Counted from the stretch's first letter, positions 12,001 through 24,356 are shown. The stretch is DNA of 64,000 bases from Mya arenaria (GCF_026914265.1 NC_069136.1:28487201-28551200); one strand, 5' to 3'. Notes: generated by a model from the letters alone, not told the origin. Translations and numbers: made by a program.

Positions 12001-15000
12001 TATGATTTTTTTTTCCATGTCACAACATATCACATTCAAGTGCTTTTCAAAATTTTCAGCTACCGTATATATCTCATATTTGATTACATCAACAAGAGCT
12101 GTCACAGAGACAGCGCGCTTGACTATTCCGCCGCTTTTCAGTGTATGGATTGAAAAGTTTTGGCGAAACATGCATGGATCACTGTTAGATTAGATTTCAA
12201 TGCAATACATGATGTGCTGAGATATTTACATAAATTGAATTGGAAAATATTTGAGGTGGTATGCAAACTTTAACGTAAATTCTAAGTAAAAAAAGGGGCA
12301 TAATTTTGTCAAAATGCTTGACAGAGTTACCTCCTCCTGTGTACAGGCTGGGGGGGCATGATGGTGAACAAGCGTGCAAAGTTTCAAAGCCAGATGTCAA
12401 TGGACTTTGAAAATATTTGAGGTGGTACGCAAACTTTAACGTAAAATCTAAGTAGAAAAAGGGGGGCATAATTTTGTCAAAATGCTTGATAGAGTAACCT
12501 CCTGCTGTGTACAGACTGGGGGGCATGATGGTGAACAAGTGTGCTTTGAAATATTTGAGGTGGTACCCAAACTTTAACGTAAATTCTAAGTAGAAAAAGG
12601 GGCATAATTTTGTCAAAATGCTTGATACTGTGACCTCCTCCTGTGTACTGGCTGGGGGCATGATGGTGAACAAGCTTGCGAAGTTTCAAAGCCAGATAAC
12701 AGTGGACTTTGAAAATATTTGAGGTGGTACGCAAACTTTAACTTAAATTCTAAGTCAAAAAGGGGCATAATTTTGTCAAAATGCTTGATAGAGTTACCTC
12801 CTTCTGTGTATAGGTTGGGGGCATGATGGTGAACAAGTGTGCAAAGTTTAAAGCCATATGTCAATGGGCTTTGAAAATATTTGAGGTGGTACGCAAACTT
12901 TAACATGAGTGGTTACGCCGACGCTCGGGTGACTAGGATAGCTCTACTTATTCTTCGAATAGTCGAGCTAAAAATGCAGCTTATTTGCCTTTATCACATA
13001 CATGTGTAAAGCAAATTGGGACTGTTGCCCTTGTAGAAGAAATGACTGGTTGCTACTCGACATCATGCAATAATTGCCTGAAAAAATATGCAATGTCATT
13101 CAGTTCAGGAAACCTACATTATCTTGTTCCTCAAGGAGCCCACTTTCTTCAAAAGCTTCCATGTCCATAGCTTCACCGTCATCATCATCGTCATCATCAT
13201 CATCATTGTTAACTGCTGTTGCTGTATTACTTGCACCTTTGCTGGTGCTCTCATCTTCCTGCAATGCAGTTAACAGAGGTTGGCATTATGCCAGATAACC
13301 TGGTGCTGATCTTCTAATTGTTGGGTTAACTATATACAAGAGCCTCAAGGAGCTAACATCAACACTGATCTGTTGTTTTTCAGTCGAAAAAGGGGCATAA
13401 CTCTTTAAAGATTTACAAGCCACAGTTAAAGGCCTTGCAATACAAGGGTTTTGAGTTTTGTCTTTGGCCATGCATGTACCAATATGCACTTGGATTTCTG
13501 GAACGTTGTTGGGTTATAGTGAAGGGTAAAGCAGCTGACGATGCCAACAACAACAAGCCTGACAATACTTGAACACATTTTCTTTATAGAAAAAACAGGC
13601 GTGCTAAAAATAAAATAGTTTATTACCAGGTTTGTAAATCAAAAGGAAGAAAGGTTCAGAGATTTATACTGATTAAAAGATGAAGAGTTTTGTTTTTTTG
13701 TTTTGATAGTTTGATCAGATATAAAAATAATTTATGTAAAGTACAGTTGAATTGATAATAATGCATACTTTTGAGTCAAGTGACATGTCTTGTACAGCTT
13801 CCTGCACGTGACCAAGCTGAGGATCTGAAAGCCAGTTACAATTAAATCAAGTAGAATGTTTACAATAATTATTTATTCACCAAATATCCATAAACAATAT
13901 TTATTGACACAACATGGTTAAGTACATAATAAATTAACAATATCATTGCAGTTGATACCGGTATTTCCTGTTTTAAATAAATTTGACACTTGAAAATTAT
14001 ACTTCCTTTATAATTGTACTTGAACAGAAATCCTTCAGTTAAACAATGATGTGTTGTGGTGAGTGTCCACCCATTTCCTACCAGACTGAATTATTCTCCT
14101 GTAACTTACCAGCAAAGTGGTGAGTGTCCACCCAGCCCCCGTCAGCATCATTCTCTTCTATAACCTTCTCCTGGTCCATCTCATGTGTGTCCACTTGCTT
14201 CACTCTCTTGTAACATGGCACTACAGAAAATTTAACAAAAACACATCAATTTTTAGCTCCTCGCTGTATTTGTAAAACAATCCATAAGTTCAAAAAAGTT
14301 TAGACTTGGATTAAAAACATAATACCTTAAATATGCACTTTTACTCCCAAATAAGATTTACCACAATGAATACAATTCTTTTAATTCTCAAAAAAAAAAT
14401 GTTCTTATGAAGGATACCAAGGTTATTTGAAAGAAAGGTGCAGGAAACAAGGTATTTGTACCTTATGCGATGATAGTAGTTCACAGTAAATCTTTTAGCA
14501 TTCACCAATCATTTAAAATAAAGAAACGGCTTTAATCTGGTTATCTGTTATTTATATTTTCCATAAACATATTATTTAGTAAGTAGTTTATGTTTATTAA
14601 ACATGTGTATGTATTGATTTTGAATAAGAGTGTCACTTTAACATAACAAACTGTTTCAATTGCAAGATGTTGATCTTGAGCAGGCATAATATTATCCTTC
14701 AATGAAATTCATTTTCATACCATACTTTTATGAAGGCTTTAAGACCCACCATTTTTTGTAAGCAGAAACTGTTTATCAGATGGCAGGTAGGGTTTCCGCT
14801 TTGCCTCCTCCCCGGCAGACCAGTGCCAGGTTGGGCAGTGGTGCACTATGTGGTCTCCTGCAGCTACAAACTGAAATAGATGTTATATATGAAGGAACAA
14901 CTTTAAAATGCAGTACTGTCCTGCATAAATTTAAACCTCCAGGTTTTTTCCAACATATAGACATCCCACAATTCAGATATGCCGACCAATTCCCAAAGAT

Positions 15001-16104
15001 AATTTGTTTTTATAGAAATCATGCAAAAGTCACCATTTTTCAAAAAGCATGCGAAAAAAAATGTTCTCAAAAGGCCTGATATGGCAATATGAAGGACCAA
15101 TAGAAAAAAGTGTTTAGCCACCTAAAATGAAAACAGACGTGTTGAAATTGAATCATTTGGTTGAAATTATTATACTTAATTTTTTGGATTCTAGAGGCCC
15201 AAAAACCTTTTCCAATGCACAAATAATTTATGTGGAGTAGTGGGACTTACAAGATATAATTCTAACATTTGCAAGAATGTGAACAAATTATTATCAATGA
15301 TTATTTGTGACGTTTCCCTTGTACCAATTCTATAGGTTGTCCTACTTCCTACTAGTCCATATAAACTGCCTCTTTAGAGTCTTCGACGATTTTTGTTTTG
15401 GCGACTCTACGCATCCATAGCCCACTTGTTGTTTTCCTAGTCAAGAATGACAGTTCCCAGCGCTTAGTATATTGAGCGGAAAGATAACGGGCACCTGCTA
15501 GTTAGTTAAAAAATGGCGATGCTTTATTGAAGATCGATCTGTATATGTGTTTCATAAAACACTAAAGTATAATAAGAGAAAGGTATTGGCTAAAATTAAT
15601 TAATGTGTAACTTTTGTGTTTTTATTTAACAATGCAGTGTTAAATATTGTGGAGTTATAGTTGAAGAATATATTTTACATTGGTATGAATCAGTCGACTT
15701 GTGGCGTTTAGGGAACAAAATGAATATCCAAATGTTAAAATTTTTTCCCTATATGTGCATTATTGTGGCTAACTTCCTACCAAAAAGACTACAGAATAAA
15801 TCTAATAATGGCTATAATTTTGTCCACTTCCTACCTCTTCTGGAGTGATCACGCCTGTTTCTCTGAATTTTGACTCCTAAAAAATAAAAAGTTATAGTAC
15901 TTTGAATAATAGTTTGTTGATTAACAGTGCACAAAACAAAACGTTCGGAATTGTTTTGACATCCGAATAATTAAATCCGAACTTATGATACTGGATCGAT
16001 TCCAATATTCAAGCAAACTAGACACTAATTACCTTCAATACCGGAGTCCAATACTCAGCCACTCCGAGAGCTGTTCCTTTGACAGCATTCACTAGATTTT
16101 GCAT
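9075..16104 (-). CDS. ATG3: Autophagy E2-like conjugating enzyme ATG3, 10 exons
   Basis: Exons on the minus strand are 16104-16033, 15876-15835, 14870-14750, 14220-14110, 13824-13769, 13258-13118, 11432-11289, 10725-10598, 9867-9799 and 9156-9075, giving 321 residues (human 314). ATG3 accepts ATG8/LC3 from ATG7 and transfers it to phosphatidylethanolamine on the growing autophagosome membrane. The amphipathic N-terminus [19 protein letters not shown] is kept. The catalytic Cys is Cys271 in [34 protein letters not shown] and the C-terminal [17 protein letters not shown] match other animals. A flexible acidic loop contains nine Asp in a row (about residues 153-161). The last exon is joined through a GTATCC donor after CATAT; reading through it instead would end the protein eight codons later. 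The gene is head to head with ANKRD39. Confidence 0.97.
11892..11966 (+). repeat. tRNA-like SINE head
   Basis: In ATG3 intron 6. An A-box TGGTGTAGTGG (11899-11909) and a B-box TGTTCAATCCC (11943-11953) are 44 bp apart, the spacing of a true tRNA. GCCAC (11892) can pair with GTGGC (11961-11965). The anticodon arm is not canonical, so I call it a SINE head or tRNA relic rather than a tRNA gene. Confidence 0.55.
12091..12974 (-). mobile_element. Non-autonomous element, 'AACAAGAGCTGTC' family, copy 1
   Basis: It runs from AACAAGAGCTGTCACAGAGA to TCGAATAGTCGAGCTAAAAA in ATG3 intron 6. Inside are about five tandem units of roughly 142-163 bp, each with 'gaggtggtacgcaaactttaac' and 'aggggcataattttgtcaaaatgcttga'. 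A second copy lies inverted at 30844-31560. There is no transposase. I do not assign a superfamily; the family name is descriptive. Confidence 0.7.
14329..14645 (+). mobile_element. Solo ~315-bp MITE, same family as the foldback arms at 38.85 and 41.33 kb
   Basis: In ATG3 intron 3. The sequence from ATATGCACTTTTACTCCC through CTTATGAAGGATACC to GAGTGTCACTTTAA matches, in the same direction, the arm at 38851-39178 and, inverted, the arm ending at 41335. The two ends form a rough inverted repeat (TTAAGATGCACTCTTA against TTAAAGTGACACCCTTA, taken across copies). Confidence 0.7.
15128..15295 (+). repeat. Dispersed repeat, copy 1 (paired with 19396-19560)
   Basis: In ATG3 intron 2. AACAGACGTGTTGAAATTGA through 'ggattctagaggcc' and 'tttatgtggagtagt' is shared with 19396-19560 downstream of ANKRD39, in the same direction. 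Identity is only moderate by eye, so the duplication is old. Confidence 0.6.
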
Positions 16105-16326
16105 CTTTAAAGGGTAAAATATCGCTAAAAATATGAGAATTACGAAGTCCACTAATATACCGGAAGTTTACATTCTACCTTCAACTTGAAGAGCTCTCAA
16201 ACGGCTACTTTCACTTTCACTTTCAACACTATTCCACCGTTTCTTTCGTACAAATTAATGGATTCAATCCAATCACAATAAACAATGTAAATCAAGTACT
16301 ACATACAATAAGTTTAATACGATTGC
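16105..16326. promoter_or_regulatory. Divergent promoter between ATG3 and ANKRD39 with ISRE-like triple repeat
   Basis: Only 222 bp separate the two start codons, so both core promoters and 5' UTRs must share this DNA. Near its middle, 16207-16225 reads on the minus strand TGAAAGTGAAAGTGAAAGT: three GAAA cores at exact 6-bp spacing. Interferon regulatory factors bind GAAANNGAAA, so this fits a tandem IRF site. A CCAAT motif lies near 16269. No TATA box is convincing. Confidence 0.65.
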
Positions 16327-19081
16327 ATGATGTGTGACAAACATGTTGACTGCAACTGCTTAATAAATACAAAATACGGCTCTGCGCACCAGACATTAGA
16401 TGAACTGGATTTCAGCAGGGGGATTTGGACTGCGGCATTAGATGGATCTTATGACGATGTCATCAACTGTTTAGAGAAGAAAGGAATTAATCCTGACGTC
16501 TTGGACTCATCCGGTTATACTGCATTGGTCAGTTTTACGTAGAATTAATAGCATACAAGAGTTAATCTAAGATTCGGCGATTAATTCGTACAAATGTTAC
16601 ACATGATAGCTCACCATCTCTACATGTAGTCATTTTAATGTACATACTAAAATCAAGTTTGGGTTCTTTGCACATCATATCAAATGTCATTTTGATATCA
16701 TCATATATTGTGGGGGGGGGGGGGGGTCCAAAGTTGACGTCGGAAAGTGTATATCATAACGGCATCAGCAGCCAGTTGTATTCAAACTGATTAATTCTTT
16801 GGTTTTGGCAAGGCAAAAATATTTATTGATGATGCAATATTTACCTGTTATAAACAATTAATCAAACAAATCATTAAAATGGGATATCCAGCAAATCAAG
16901 CTTTTATATCATTGGGCTTTAGCCGATTGATGACGCCAGTAAGAAGGAAATCTGCCGCTGACATCAACATTAACTTTATAACTAAGTAAAAGTACAATAG
17001 TATACCGCACATATCTGGTCAAGCTTATACGGATATCTGACCATGATCGTCGTCCACTTGACGTCGGTGTGATGTTGCAACCATGAGGCACCCAGATTTT
17101 AGGTATTACTTTCCCATCCGACGGGATACTCACGAGAGATAATTAGACTCACGGAATGGGTCGCTTGTGGGTATCGGATGATGGAATGGGTCGTTTGTGG
17201 GTATCGGGTGATGGAATGGGTCGCTTGTGGGTATCGGATGATGGAATGGGTCGCTTGTGGGTATCGGATGATGGAATGGGTCGCTTGTGGGTATCGGATG
17301 ATGGACTGGGTCGCTTGTGGGTATCGGATGATGGAATGGGTCGCTTGTGGGTATCGGATGATGGACTGGGTCGCTTGTGGGTATCGGATGATGGACTGGG
17401 TCGCTTGTGGGTATCGGATGATGGAATTTCCACACACCGACGACGTGTATTTGGCGTGAATTTGAAAACTGTAAAATTCACCATGCAACATGCCAATAAA
17501 TACCAGCCAATTTTTCCCCTTTTCATTTCTACACGAGAGTCAATTTCAGTTACACATTAACCCTTAATTGACCGAGAATCTGACCATGTATTTAATCATG
17601 TTACATGCTTTTGAAATAGTCTCTTCCTTTGGATATTTAAGTCTCGGCGGACATACCTATATATTTCCTTATTTCTTGTGTTTTGATGTGCAATAATAAT
17701 GTTTCAGCACTACGCCAGTAGAAATGGGCACACATCCGTATGCCAGCTGCTTCTTGAAAAGGGGGCGTCACCCAACGTGCAGACGCGGTCAGGGGGCGTG
17801 ACTCCGCTCCACCGAGCGGCCTATTGTGGTCACACGGATACTCTACGGCTTCTGTTGACCAGTGGCGCTGACCCTAATATTTATGATGCTGACGGAATGC
17901 TTCCCATACACAAAGTAAGAACAGTTAAACTTAGATAGTTTACAGTTTATTTCCAAATACACCTAGACAAAAATGCCCATGCGTATACATAATATAATTA
18001 CGAAACATGTTTCTAAACATAGTCAAGGTCCAATACATTCATATAAGCAACTGATCAAAATCATAAATACATCAAATCATGCGACCAAATGATATATCAT
18101 TAATAAAGTTACATTTAAGCGTGAAGTAGTTAATGTTAACAAATAAAATTACCCGTTATACAATAAATATCTTTCTCTTAGTTCCATTGCCTTATACACA
18201 TAAATGGCAAGGCTTCTGTTTACAGTTACATTTTGCGATTTAAATAATGCAATAAATTTAGGTAAATTCGGTGCAGTATAATAATATGTTTTCAAGTACT
18301 GCTTTCTTAATTCTTTATACAGTTGACATTCAAGAATAAAATGAAATTCGTCTTCAAGTAAATTACATGCAAGACATGTTCTATCACAGTGTGGTATTGC
18401 TACTGGTTTGTGCCATCTACCGGTTTCTATTTCTAATCTATGTGCAGATACTCTTATTCTCGTTAAAGCAGACCTATATTTAACTATATTAACATTTGAC
18501 AAATAAGATTGCAATTTAAAATCTGCAAACAATATGTATGATCTAGCTCTAGTAGAATGATTTAACTCGGATATCCATGTTTGTATAAATATATCAGTTA
18601 TTCGTTGTTTGACTGCAGACATAAATAAGTCAACAGATATATACATGCTTCGACTCTGAATTATTTGTGTTATTTTTGAAGTTAAAATCAGTGAACGAAA
18701 TGTAATGACAAACACAACAGAAAAAATAACACTAGTAATCCAGATTTCCTTTGGTAGATTATTGTTTTCATGTATAAGGTTCCATATACCGATATAATTG
18801 GATATTGAAGATAGAGAAATAGCTTATTCAACAATGACTTGAGATGCTGATGCTATTTATGTAGACTACTTTATGACCAATCGAATCATCTTTTAATAGA
18901 AGCATAAAGTTTCCCTTCGTCGTTCTAGGCGGCAGAGAGAGGTCAAGCATTATGTGTACAACAACTCCTGGAAGCCGCTCCCGCCAGCCGCTCAGTCAGG
19001 GACAAAAAGGGGCGGACACCGGTGTCCTGTGTACAGGAACACTGCGATGAAGTGAAACAGCTTTTTGAAGATGTCCCATGA
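16327..19081 (+). CDS. ANKRD39: Ankyrin repeat domain-containing protein 39, 3 exons
   Basis: Exons are 16327-16527, 17708-17914 and 18929-19081, all phase 0, giving 186 residues (human 183). The N-terminus is Cys-rich (CDKHVDCNC), then [19 protein letters not shown], as in vertebrate ANKRD39. Ankyrin repeats follow: [39 protein letters not shown] and a degenerate final [13 protein letters not shown]. The protein is a small ankyrin scaffold of uncertain function; nothing in the sequence suggests catalysis. A second ATG follows the first directly. Intron 1 holds a 30-bp minisatellite and a run of 15 G (16712-16726); intron 2 holds an antisense LINE 3' end. Confidence 0.96.
17146..17436. repeat. 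30-bp minisatellite in ANKRD39 intron 1, about 9-10 units
   Basis: The unit is TCGCTTGTGGGTATCGGATG plus ATGGAATGGG, nearly identical from copy to copy, with an AATGGG/ACTGGG variant. The high identity points to recent expansion. Open frames on both strands follow from the 30-bp period. Confidence 0.93.
18149..18712 (-). mobile_element. LINE 3' end: C-terminus of a non-LTR retrotransposon ORF2
   Basis: An open frame of about 188 codons, antisense in ANKRD39 intron 2, contains [20 protein letters not shown], then [27 protein letters not shown]. This order (RxSSHxLxIExGR, CxxC, EDExHFxxxCPxY) is typical of the region after the reverse transcriptase in LINEs of aquatic animals. The reverse transcriptase itself is absent, as expected from 5' truncation. 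The frame is still open, so the insertion is fairly young. Confidence 0.8.
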
Positions 19082-19654
19082 ACCTTAAATTTAGAGCATT
19101 TTCACAAAAGCGAGAGTATTGTATGCGTAATATGTTAAGGCTCAAGTGTCGAATATGTGTGTCTCAAAGCAAAATGCAGGGTTGATTGACCAAATGTGAG
19201 CTACTACCAACCCTGGTGTGCGGACTCTCTGAATGCACGCCCAGAGCAAATAATATGCTTGGAAAATAGTCTTTCTTGTTTTCTGTTTAAACTCCTAATC
19301 GAAAGACGCAAACATCGTCCGCTCTTACATGACGAGACTCTCATGGTAGGAGAGCGTTTGTGTACCTTAATGCAAAGTGTTCATCGACGGCATATAACAA
19401 CAGACGTGTTGAATTTGAATTATTAAGTCGAATTTATTAAACTCGCGGATTCTAGAAAGCCGCCAAAAACCTTTACCGATGCACAATTAATTTATGTGGA
19501 GTAGTCGGACTAATAATAGAAATAATCAATGAGTTACTCTCAACTCTTGCAATGAAAAGTTCTGGTAGTGGTGTCTTAGAGTTGCCTTTCTTCGCCTTCA
19601 AATAATGGAAATTGAACAAGAGCTTTCACAGTATGTGACGAATGCTCCCGAATG
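19082..19654. other. ANKRD39 3' region with dispersed repeat
   Basis: Holds the probable ANKRD39 3' UTR and, at 19396-19560, the second copy of the repeat at 15128-15295. No gene seen. Confidence 0.5.
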
Positions 19655-21060
19655 TGACATTGACCTACGAACAAGGTCAGTACATGAAAAGTTGATCTTG
19701 CCTTTACGTGTCAAATACATATGGCAAGTTATTTTTAATTGCCTCTGAACATAAAAAAATACCACCCATACTTGACAACCTACACTGTTATGTCCTTATA
19801 TTCAGAATTCCCTTGTGAATAAACACTTAGTGTATCTTTCACCTTAGAGGTAGGGACATGGGTCTTGCACGCGACACGTCGTCTTGGTATGTGGAACACA
19901 TGTGGCAAGTTATTTTAAAATCTGTCCATACAAGCGAAAGTTACAGCCCTGACACGACAACCTATACTCGATGTCCTTATATGCAGCACTCCATTGTGAA
20001 TAAACACTATGTGTGACCTTGACCTTTGAGGCAGGGACACCGGTCTTGCACGCGACACGTCGTCTTGGTATGTGGAACACATGTGGCAAGTTATTTTAAA
20101 ATCTGTCCATACAAGAGAAAGTTACAGCTTGGACACGACAACCTATACTCTATGTCCTTATATGCAGCACTCCATTGTGAATAAACACTAAGTGTGACCT
20201 TGACCTTTGAGGTAGGGACACGGGTCTTGCACGCGACACGTCGTCTTGGTATGTGGAACACATGTTGCAAGTTATTTTAAAATCTGTCCATACAAGGGAA
20301 AGTTACGGCCCGGACACGACAACCTATACTCTATGTCCTTACATGCAGCACTCCATTGTGAATAAACACTAAGTGTGACCTTGACCTTTGAGGTAGGGAC
20401 ACTGGTTTTGCATGCGACACGTCGTCTTGGTATGTGGAACACATTTGGCAAGTTATTTTAAAATATGTCCATACAAGGGAAAGTTACAGCCCGGACATGA
20501 CAACCTATACTCTATGTCCTTATATGCAGCACTCCATTGTGAATAAACACTAAGTGTGACCTTGACTTTAGAGGTAGGGACACGGGTCTTGCACGCGACA
20601 CGTCGTCTTGGTATGTGGAACAAATGTGGCAAGTTATTTTTAAATCTGTCCATACAAGAGAAAGTTACAGCTCGGACACGGCAACCTATACTCTATGTCC
20701 TTAAATGCAGCACTCCATTGTGAATAAACACTAAGTGTGACCTTGACCTTTGAGGTAGGGACACGGGTCTTGCACGCGACACGTCGTCTTGGTATGTGGA
20801 ACACATGTGGCAAGTTATTTTAAAATCTGTCCATACAAGGGAAAGTTACAGCCCCGACACGACAACCTATACTCTATGTCCTTATATGCAGCACTCCATT
20901 GTGAATAAACACTAAGTGTGACCTTGACCTTTGAGGTAGGGACACGAGTCTTGCACGCCACACGTCGTCTTGGTATGTGGAACACATGTTGCAAGTTATT
21001 TTAAAATCTGTCCATGCAAGGGAAAGTTACAGAGCCGGATGGACGTTGCGATTTTAATAT
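19655..21060 (+). repeat. 181-bp satellite-like tandem array, about 7.7 units
   Basis: The phrase CGACACGTCGTCTTGGTATG recurs at about 19872, 20053 and 20234 and on to about 20957, a period of 181 bp. Each unit also has TGACCTTGACCTTTGAGGTA and GTGAATAAACACTAAGTGTG. The first unit is degenerate and the others are close to identical. The array ends near ATGCCCACCTTCGGGGGC, an end seen in other GGTCA-type repeats here (about 6760). Confidence 0.9.
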
Positions 21061-22139
21061 GCCCACCTTCGGGGGCATAAAAAGGGACCGGACTTCTTGC
21101 CTCATATTGACCCTGTACCGTGGGTCGTTAATACATGTACCTATGTTCTATTTTGAACTTGAAACGTACGTATGAACTAAGATGTGGGTAGCTTTGAACA
21201 AGTGTGGATTTATACCTCGTGCCTAGTAGCTGCTCAATCACATGGACATTTGCCGGATTGTATCTACCTATTTGCTGCTTGTATTGATCAAAATATAGCC
21301 AAGTATGAACAGTACCGGTGTTCAGTGCGAATGGTAAAATCTGTTGTCTGCTTCGTGTACTTTTGTTATGTAATTTTATACTCTTTCTAAACCCATAGGT
21401 TGGAGGTGATTAACCTATAACTCTCGCATTCTTATACACGAGAATATTTGTACCAGCGTGAGTCTTTGTTTGAGGTAACTATACCATTTTGTCATTTATT
21501 GGAGTTATTTTATCGTTATGTACAGTACACGTACTATAAACAGACACACTGAAGAATATGTATTGGCATAAAATAACGTTTAACTTCTAATGTATTTGTA
21601 AATCCCTTTGATTATTGCTTTCCGGTGGTTTACAGAGATTTATCGGGCATTGTTCGACATTTACGGTGACCCTGAAACAATCTAGAACCTCCAAGTCAGG
21701 TGTCGCCGTCGAAACACCATATTTTTTGACAGAAAGTTTGATAGAAACCCAACATTATTCATGTTAAATTCAAGTAGATATTAAATTACAATAGAAAGTT
21801 GGGGATTTTATTTGCTGATTATTTAGCACTTGAGCTAATTAATTGCACACAGTTGGTTCTGCTAGTAAACTTCTGGTTTAACATTTTACATGGATGATAT
21901 ATTGCTCCGCACTCTATGTTTGCCTTTTATATTTTTGATGACAACCTCTCGACCATGCATAATGATGGAACCCTGCTGCGGACTCATTGTGTTTTAAACA
22001 TATGATTCGTACTCGTTGCATATTATCCATGTGATTAGGTTACAAGCGTTTTGTGATTTACGATGAGCCCGCTTGCGGTGACTCAGGTTGTCACAGTGGC
22101 GGTTCCGTGTATGTGCTGGCGTGCTCCGTTCGACTGAAT
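21061..22139. other. Intergenic, nothing recognised
   Basis: AT-rich DNA with only short open frames. I see no gene, RNA or defined element. Confidence 0.4.
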
Positions 22140-22980
22140 TTGTCCGGGCTATATTTTGAAATGCATTATAGGATTTAAAAAGTACTTGCTATGAAGGTTC
22201 ATGATGGGGAAGCGTGTCGCGCATAACACTGTCGCGCACAAGACTCGGGTCTGTACTTCAAAGGTCAAGGACATGCTTAGAGGCCAAAGGTTGAAATTCT
22301 CCTTGTCTTGGCTGTATCTTGACCATGCACTATAGTACTAAGACAGTTGCAATGAAGGTTCATCATGATGAAGCGGCGTATCACTTACAAGATCAAGGTC
22401 TGAACCTCAAGGATTAAGTTCATACCTAAAGGCTTATTCAGTTATTGTCAAAATAAATGTTGTTGATAGGACTGGTCTGGACTGAACCTTACCAGGGCTG
22501 TATTTTAACCATGCATTAAAGGAGTTTTAAAAAATGCCATAGAGGTTCACCATGATGAAACATAGCGTCGCAGGTTCCACGACGTATTGTTCAACTCTAT
22601 GCCATTCTGTATTGCAATTGCATGGAAGGGCATTGTGTCTGTGTCAAAGGCTCTTTCAACGGTATTTAAGCGGCTTTCCTCATTCATTGTTGGATTTAAA
22701 ATATTTGGCAGAAGTGACCACCATAACTTGAGAATGTGTCGCCCACAAAAAGCGTGTCCCTACCTTCAAGATCAAGGTCACAGCAACCTTCTGAACTAAG
22801 TATAGTTTGCTATTAAAGCCTAACTGAAAATAATTATTGTCTGGTTCATATGTTTCTCATTCACGATTGGATTTTAATTTTTTTGGCAAATGTGGACACC
22901 ATAGCAAGTAGATGTGTCGCGCACAAGACCCGTGTCCTACCTTCGAGGTCAAGGTCGAAGCAACTTTCGAATCTTCCTCA
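22140..22980 (+). repeat. Degenerate tandem repeat of 'GTGTCGCGCACAAGAC' type
   Basis: Phrases such as TGTCGCGCACAAGAC, TTCAAGGTCAAGG and 'gaaggttcatcatgatgaa' recur at spacings of very roughly 150-200 bp. The copies are diverged and non-coding. Confidence 0.6.
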
Positions 22981-23090
22981 TGTTTATGGACAATTATGTA
23001 GCACAGTTACCGACAGAAGCACGTTCCACTTCATTTCTAGAATTGTCTATGCAGGCAGTATTTCCGGCACTTTGGCGCGTGGGGATATTA

Positions 23091-23358
23091 TGCACCATTC
23101 AATTGTAACCACGTCCACAGGGGGTATACCGGGAAATTAAGCGGGGGAAAATAGGTCGTGTTTTTTTTACCTTCCAGATGGCTCAGCAGTGCCGAGTGAA
23201 CGGGAAGGTTTTGTTTTCGTGCCGAAAATATTGGGGAATGTGCCTTACATAGGATGTCTCCGGGTGCGGGGAGTTTTTACCTGAGATTGGTTGGCCGAAA
23301 GTCAAAGTCCCCGCTATTCGTCGAACCTGTGGGGGCGTGGTTACAAATGACTGGTGCA
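23091..23358 (+). mobile_element. PIF/Harbinger-like MITE with TTA target duplication
   Basis: The ends are TGCACCATTCAATTGTAACC and GGTTACAAATGACTGGTGCA, an inverted repeat of about 20 bp. Flanking TTA (23088-23090 and 23359-23361) fits a 3-bp target duplication, typical of PIF/Harbinger. There is no transposase. Related copies lie at 37758-38063 and 54607-54754. Confidence 0.8.
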
Positions 23359-23504
23359 TTATTCACATTCTGTGATAGCTCTAGTTTAAAACTGAATAAG
23401 TGTATTAATATCATACAATTTAATAAAATATTCTTATGTACATCGTTTATTCCCATCATGGCATACTAAACAAATTATAAAACGGAGTTAAACAAAATTA
23501 TATA

Positions 23505-23520
23505 TATATATATATATATA
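23505..23520. repeat. (TA)n microsatellite
   Basis: A run of about eight to ten TA dinucleotides. Confidence 0.85.
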
Positions 23521-23938
23521 CTGGTGTTGATATTGAAAGAGTTGAACGCCTGTATACATGTGAATGAACAAATCAACAGTATCGATGTGAATGCAGAATT
23601 AACAGCATCGATCTGTGAAAGTTCTTGTAAATTGTGACACCGTGCTTGATGATTCATATAGCAACTGCACATGGCTAAAGACGATATGAAGCAGTGATAA
23701 AAGGTCTGACTTGATATTATTTGTTGTTTACATTTTTGTTGGGCCAATGGCAAACGAAGATTTTTTTTACGTTGATTGATTTTTGCGAATTCACCAACAA
23801 ACTGTATGTAAGTTAGAGTTCAATGTTGGCGAACTACTGCAAATAGTGCGGGCTTCCCCATGAAGAACCGTGTATGTCCAGTGCATGTGGGTGAACATGT
23901 TCTTCTTAGCTTGTTTCTGTGTGTGTTCAGTATGGCAT

Positions 23939-24356
23939 TAAAGGGGCTGTACACCGTTTGATAAAATAGCGAAAAAAGAGAAAATTTTCGAAAACTGACA
24001 TAAACTTGGTATCGATGTGTACAATGCATTGAAACTTACTAACTGAAGTACCACATAGTTTACAATTTATTTAAGTTTAGCAGTTATTTCGTATTTTTCC
24101 ATTAAAAACGATTACTGGGTATGTTTACCAGATAGAATTTATTCCTTGTGAGTGATTGGCTAGTCGGTATTATCACGTGGACTGAAATTTTGGGAACACG
24201 GGTTCGAACCCGGACTCCAACACATTTTTTTTGGCATTTTTGTACTTTTTTACAATTATGATATCAAAGCGTAACACTTTCTATTAGATAATTGTCCTGA
24301 GATTCGTTACAGAAAAAAACTTTTTTTGGTGCCAATCTGGTGTACAGTCCCTTTAA
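23939..24356 (+). mobile_element. 418-bp MITE with a tRNA-like core
   Basis: The ends TTAAAGGGGCTGTACACC and GGTGTACAGTCCCTTTAA form an 18-bp inverted repeat with one mismatch. In the middle are an A-box TGGCTAGTCGG (24157-24167) and a B-box GGTTCGAACCC (24201-24211), 44 bp apart as in a tRNA. The acceptor stem does not pair well, so it is not a working tRNA. The TIRs suggest DNA-transposon mobility, while the core suggests SINE ancestry. Confidence 0.7.

Noticed and set aside
17156-17560. Open frames on both strands in the 30-bp array as ANKRD39 alternative exons
   Set aside because: The array lies inside intron 1 and all frames are open because 30 is divisible by 3.
24150-24235. A working tRNA gene with A and B boxes
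   Set aside because: Box spacing fits, but the acceptor and anticodon stems do not pair; it lies inside a MITE.
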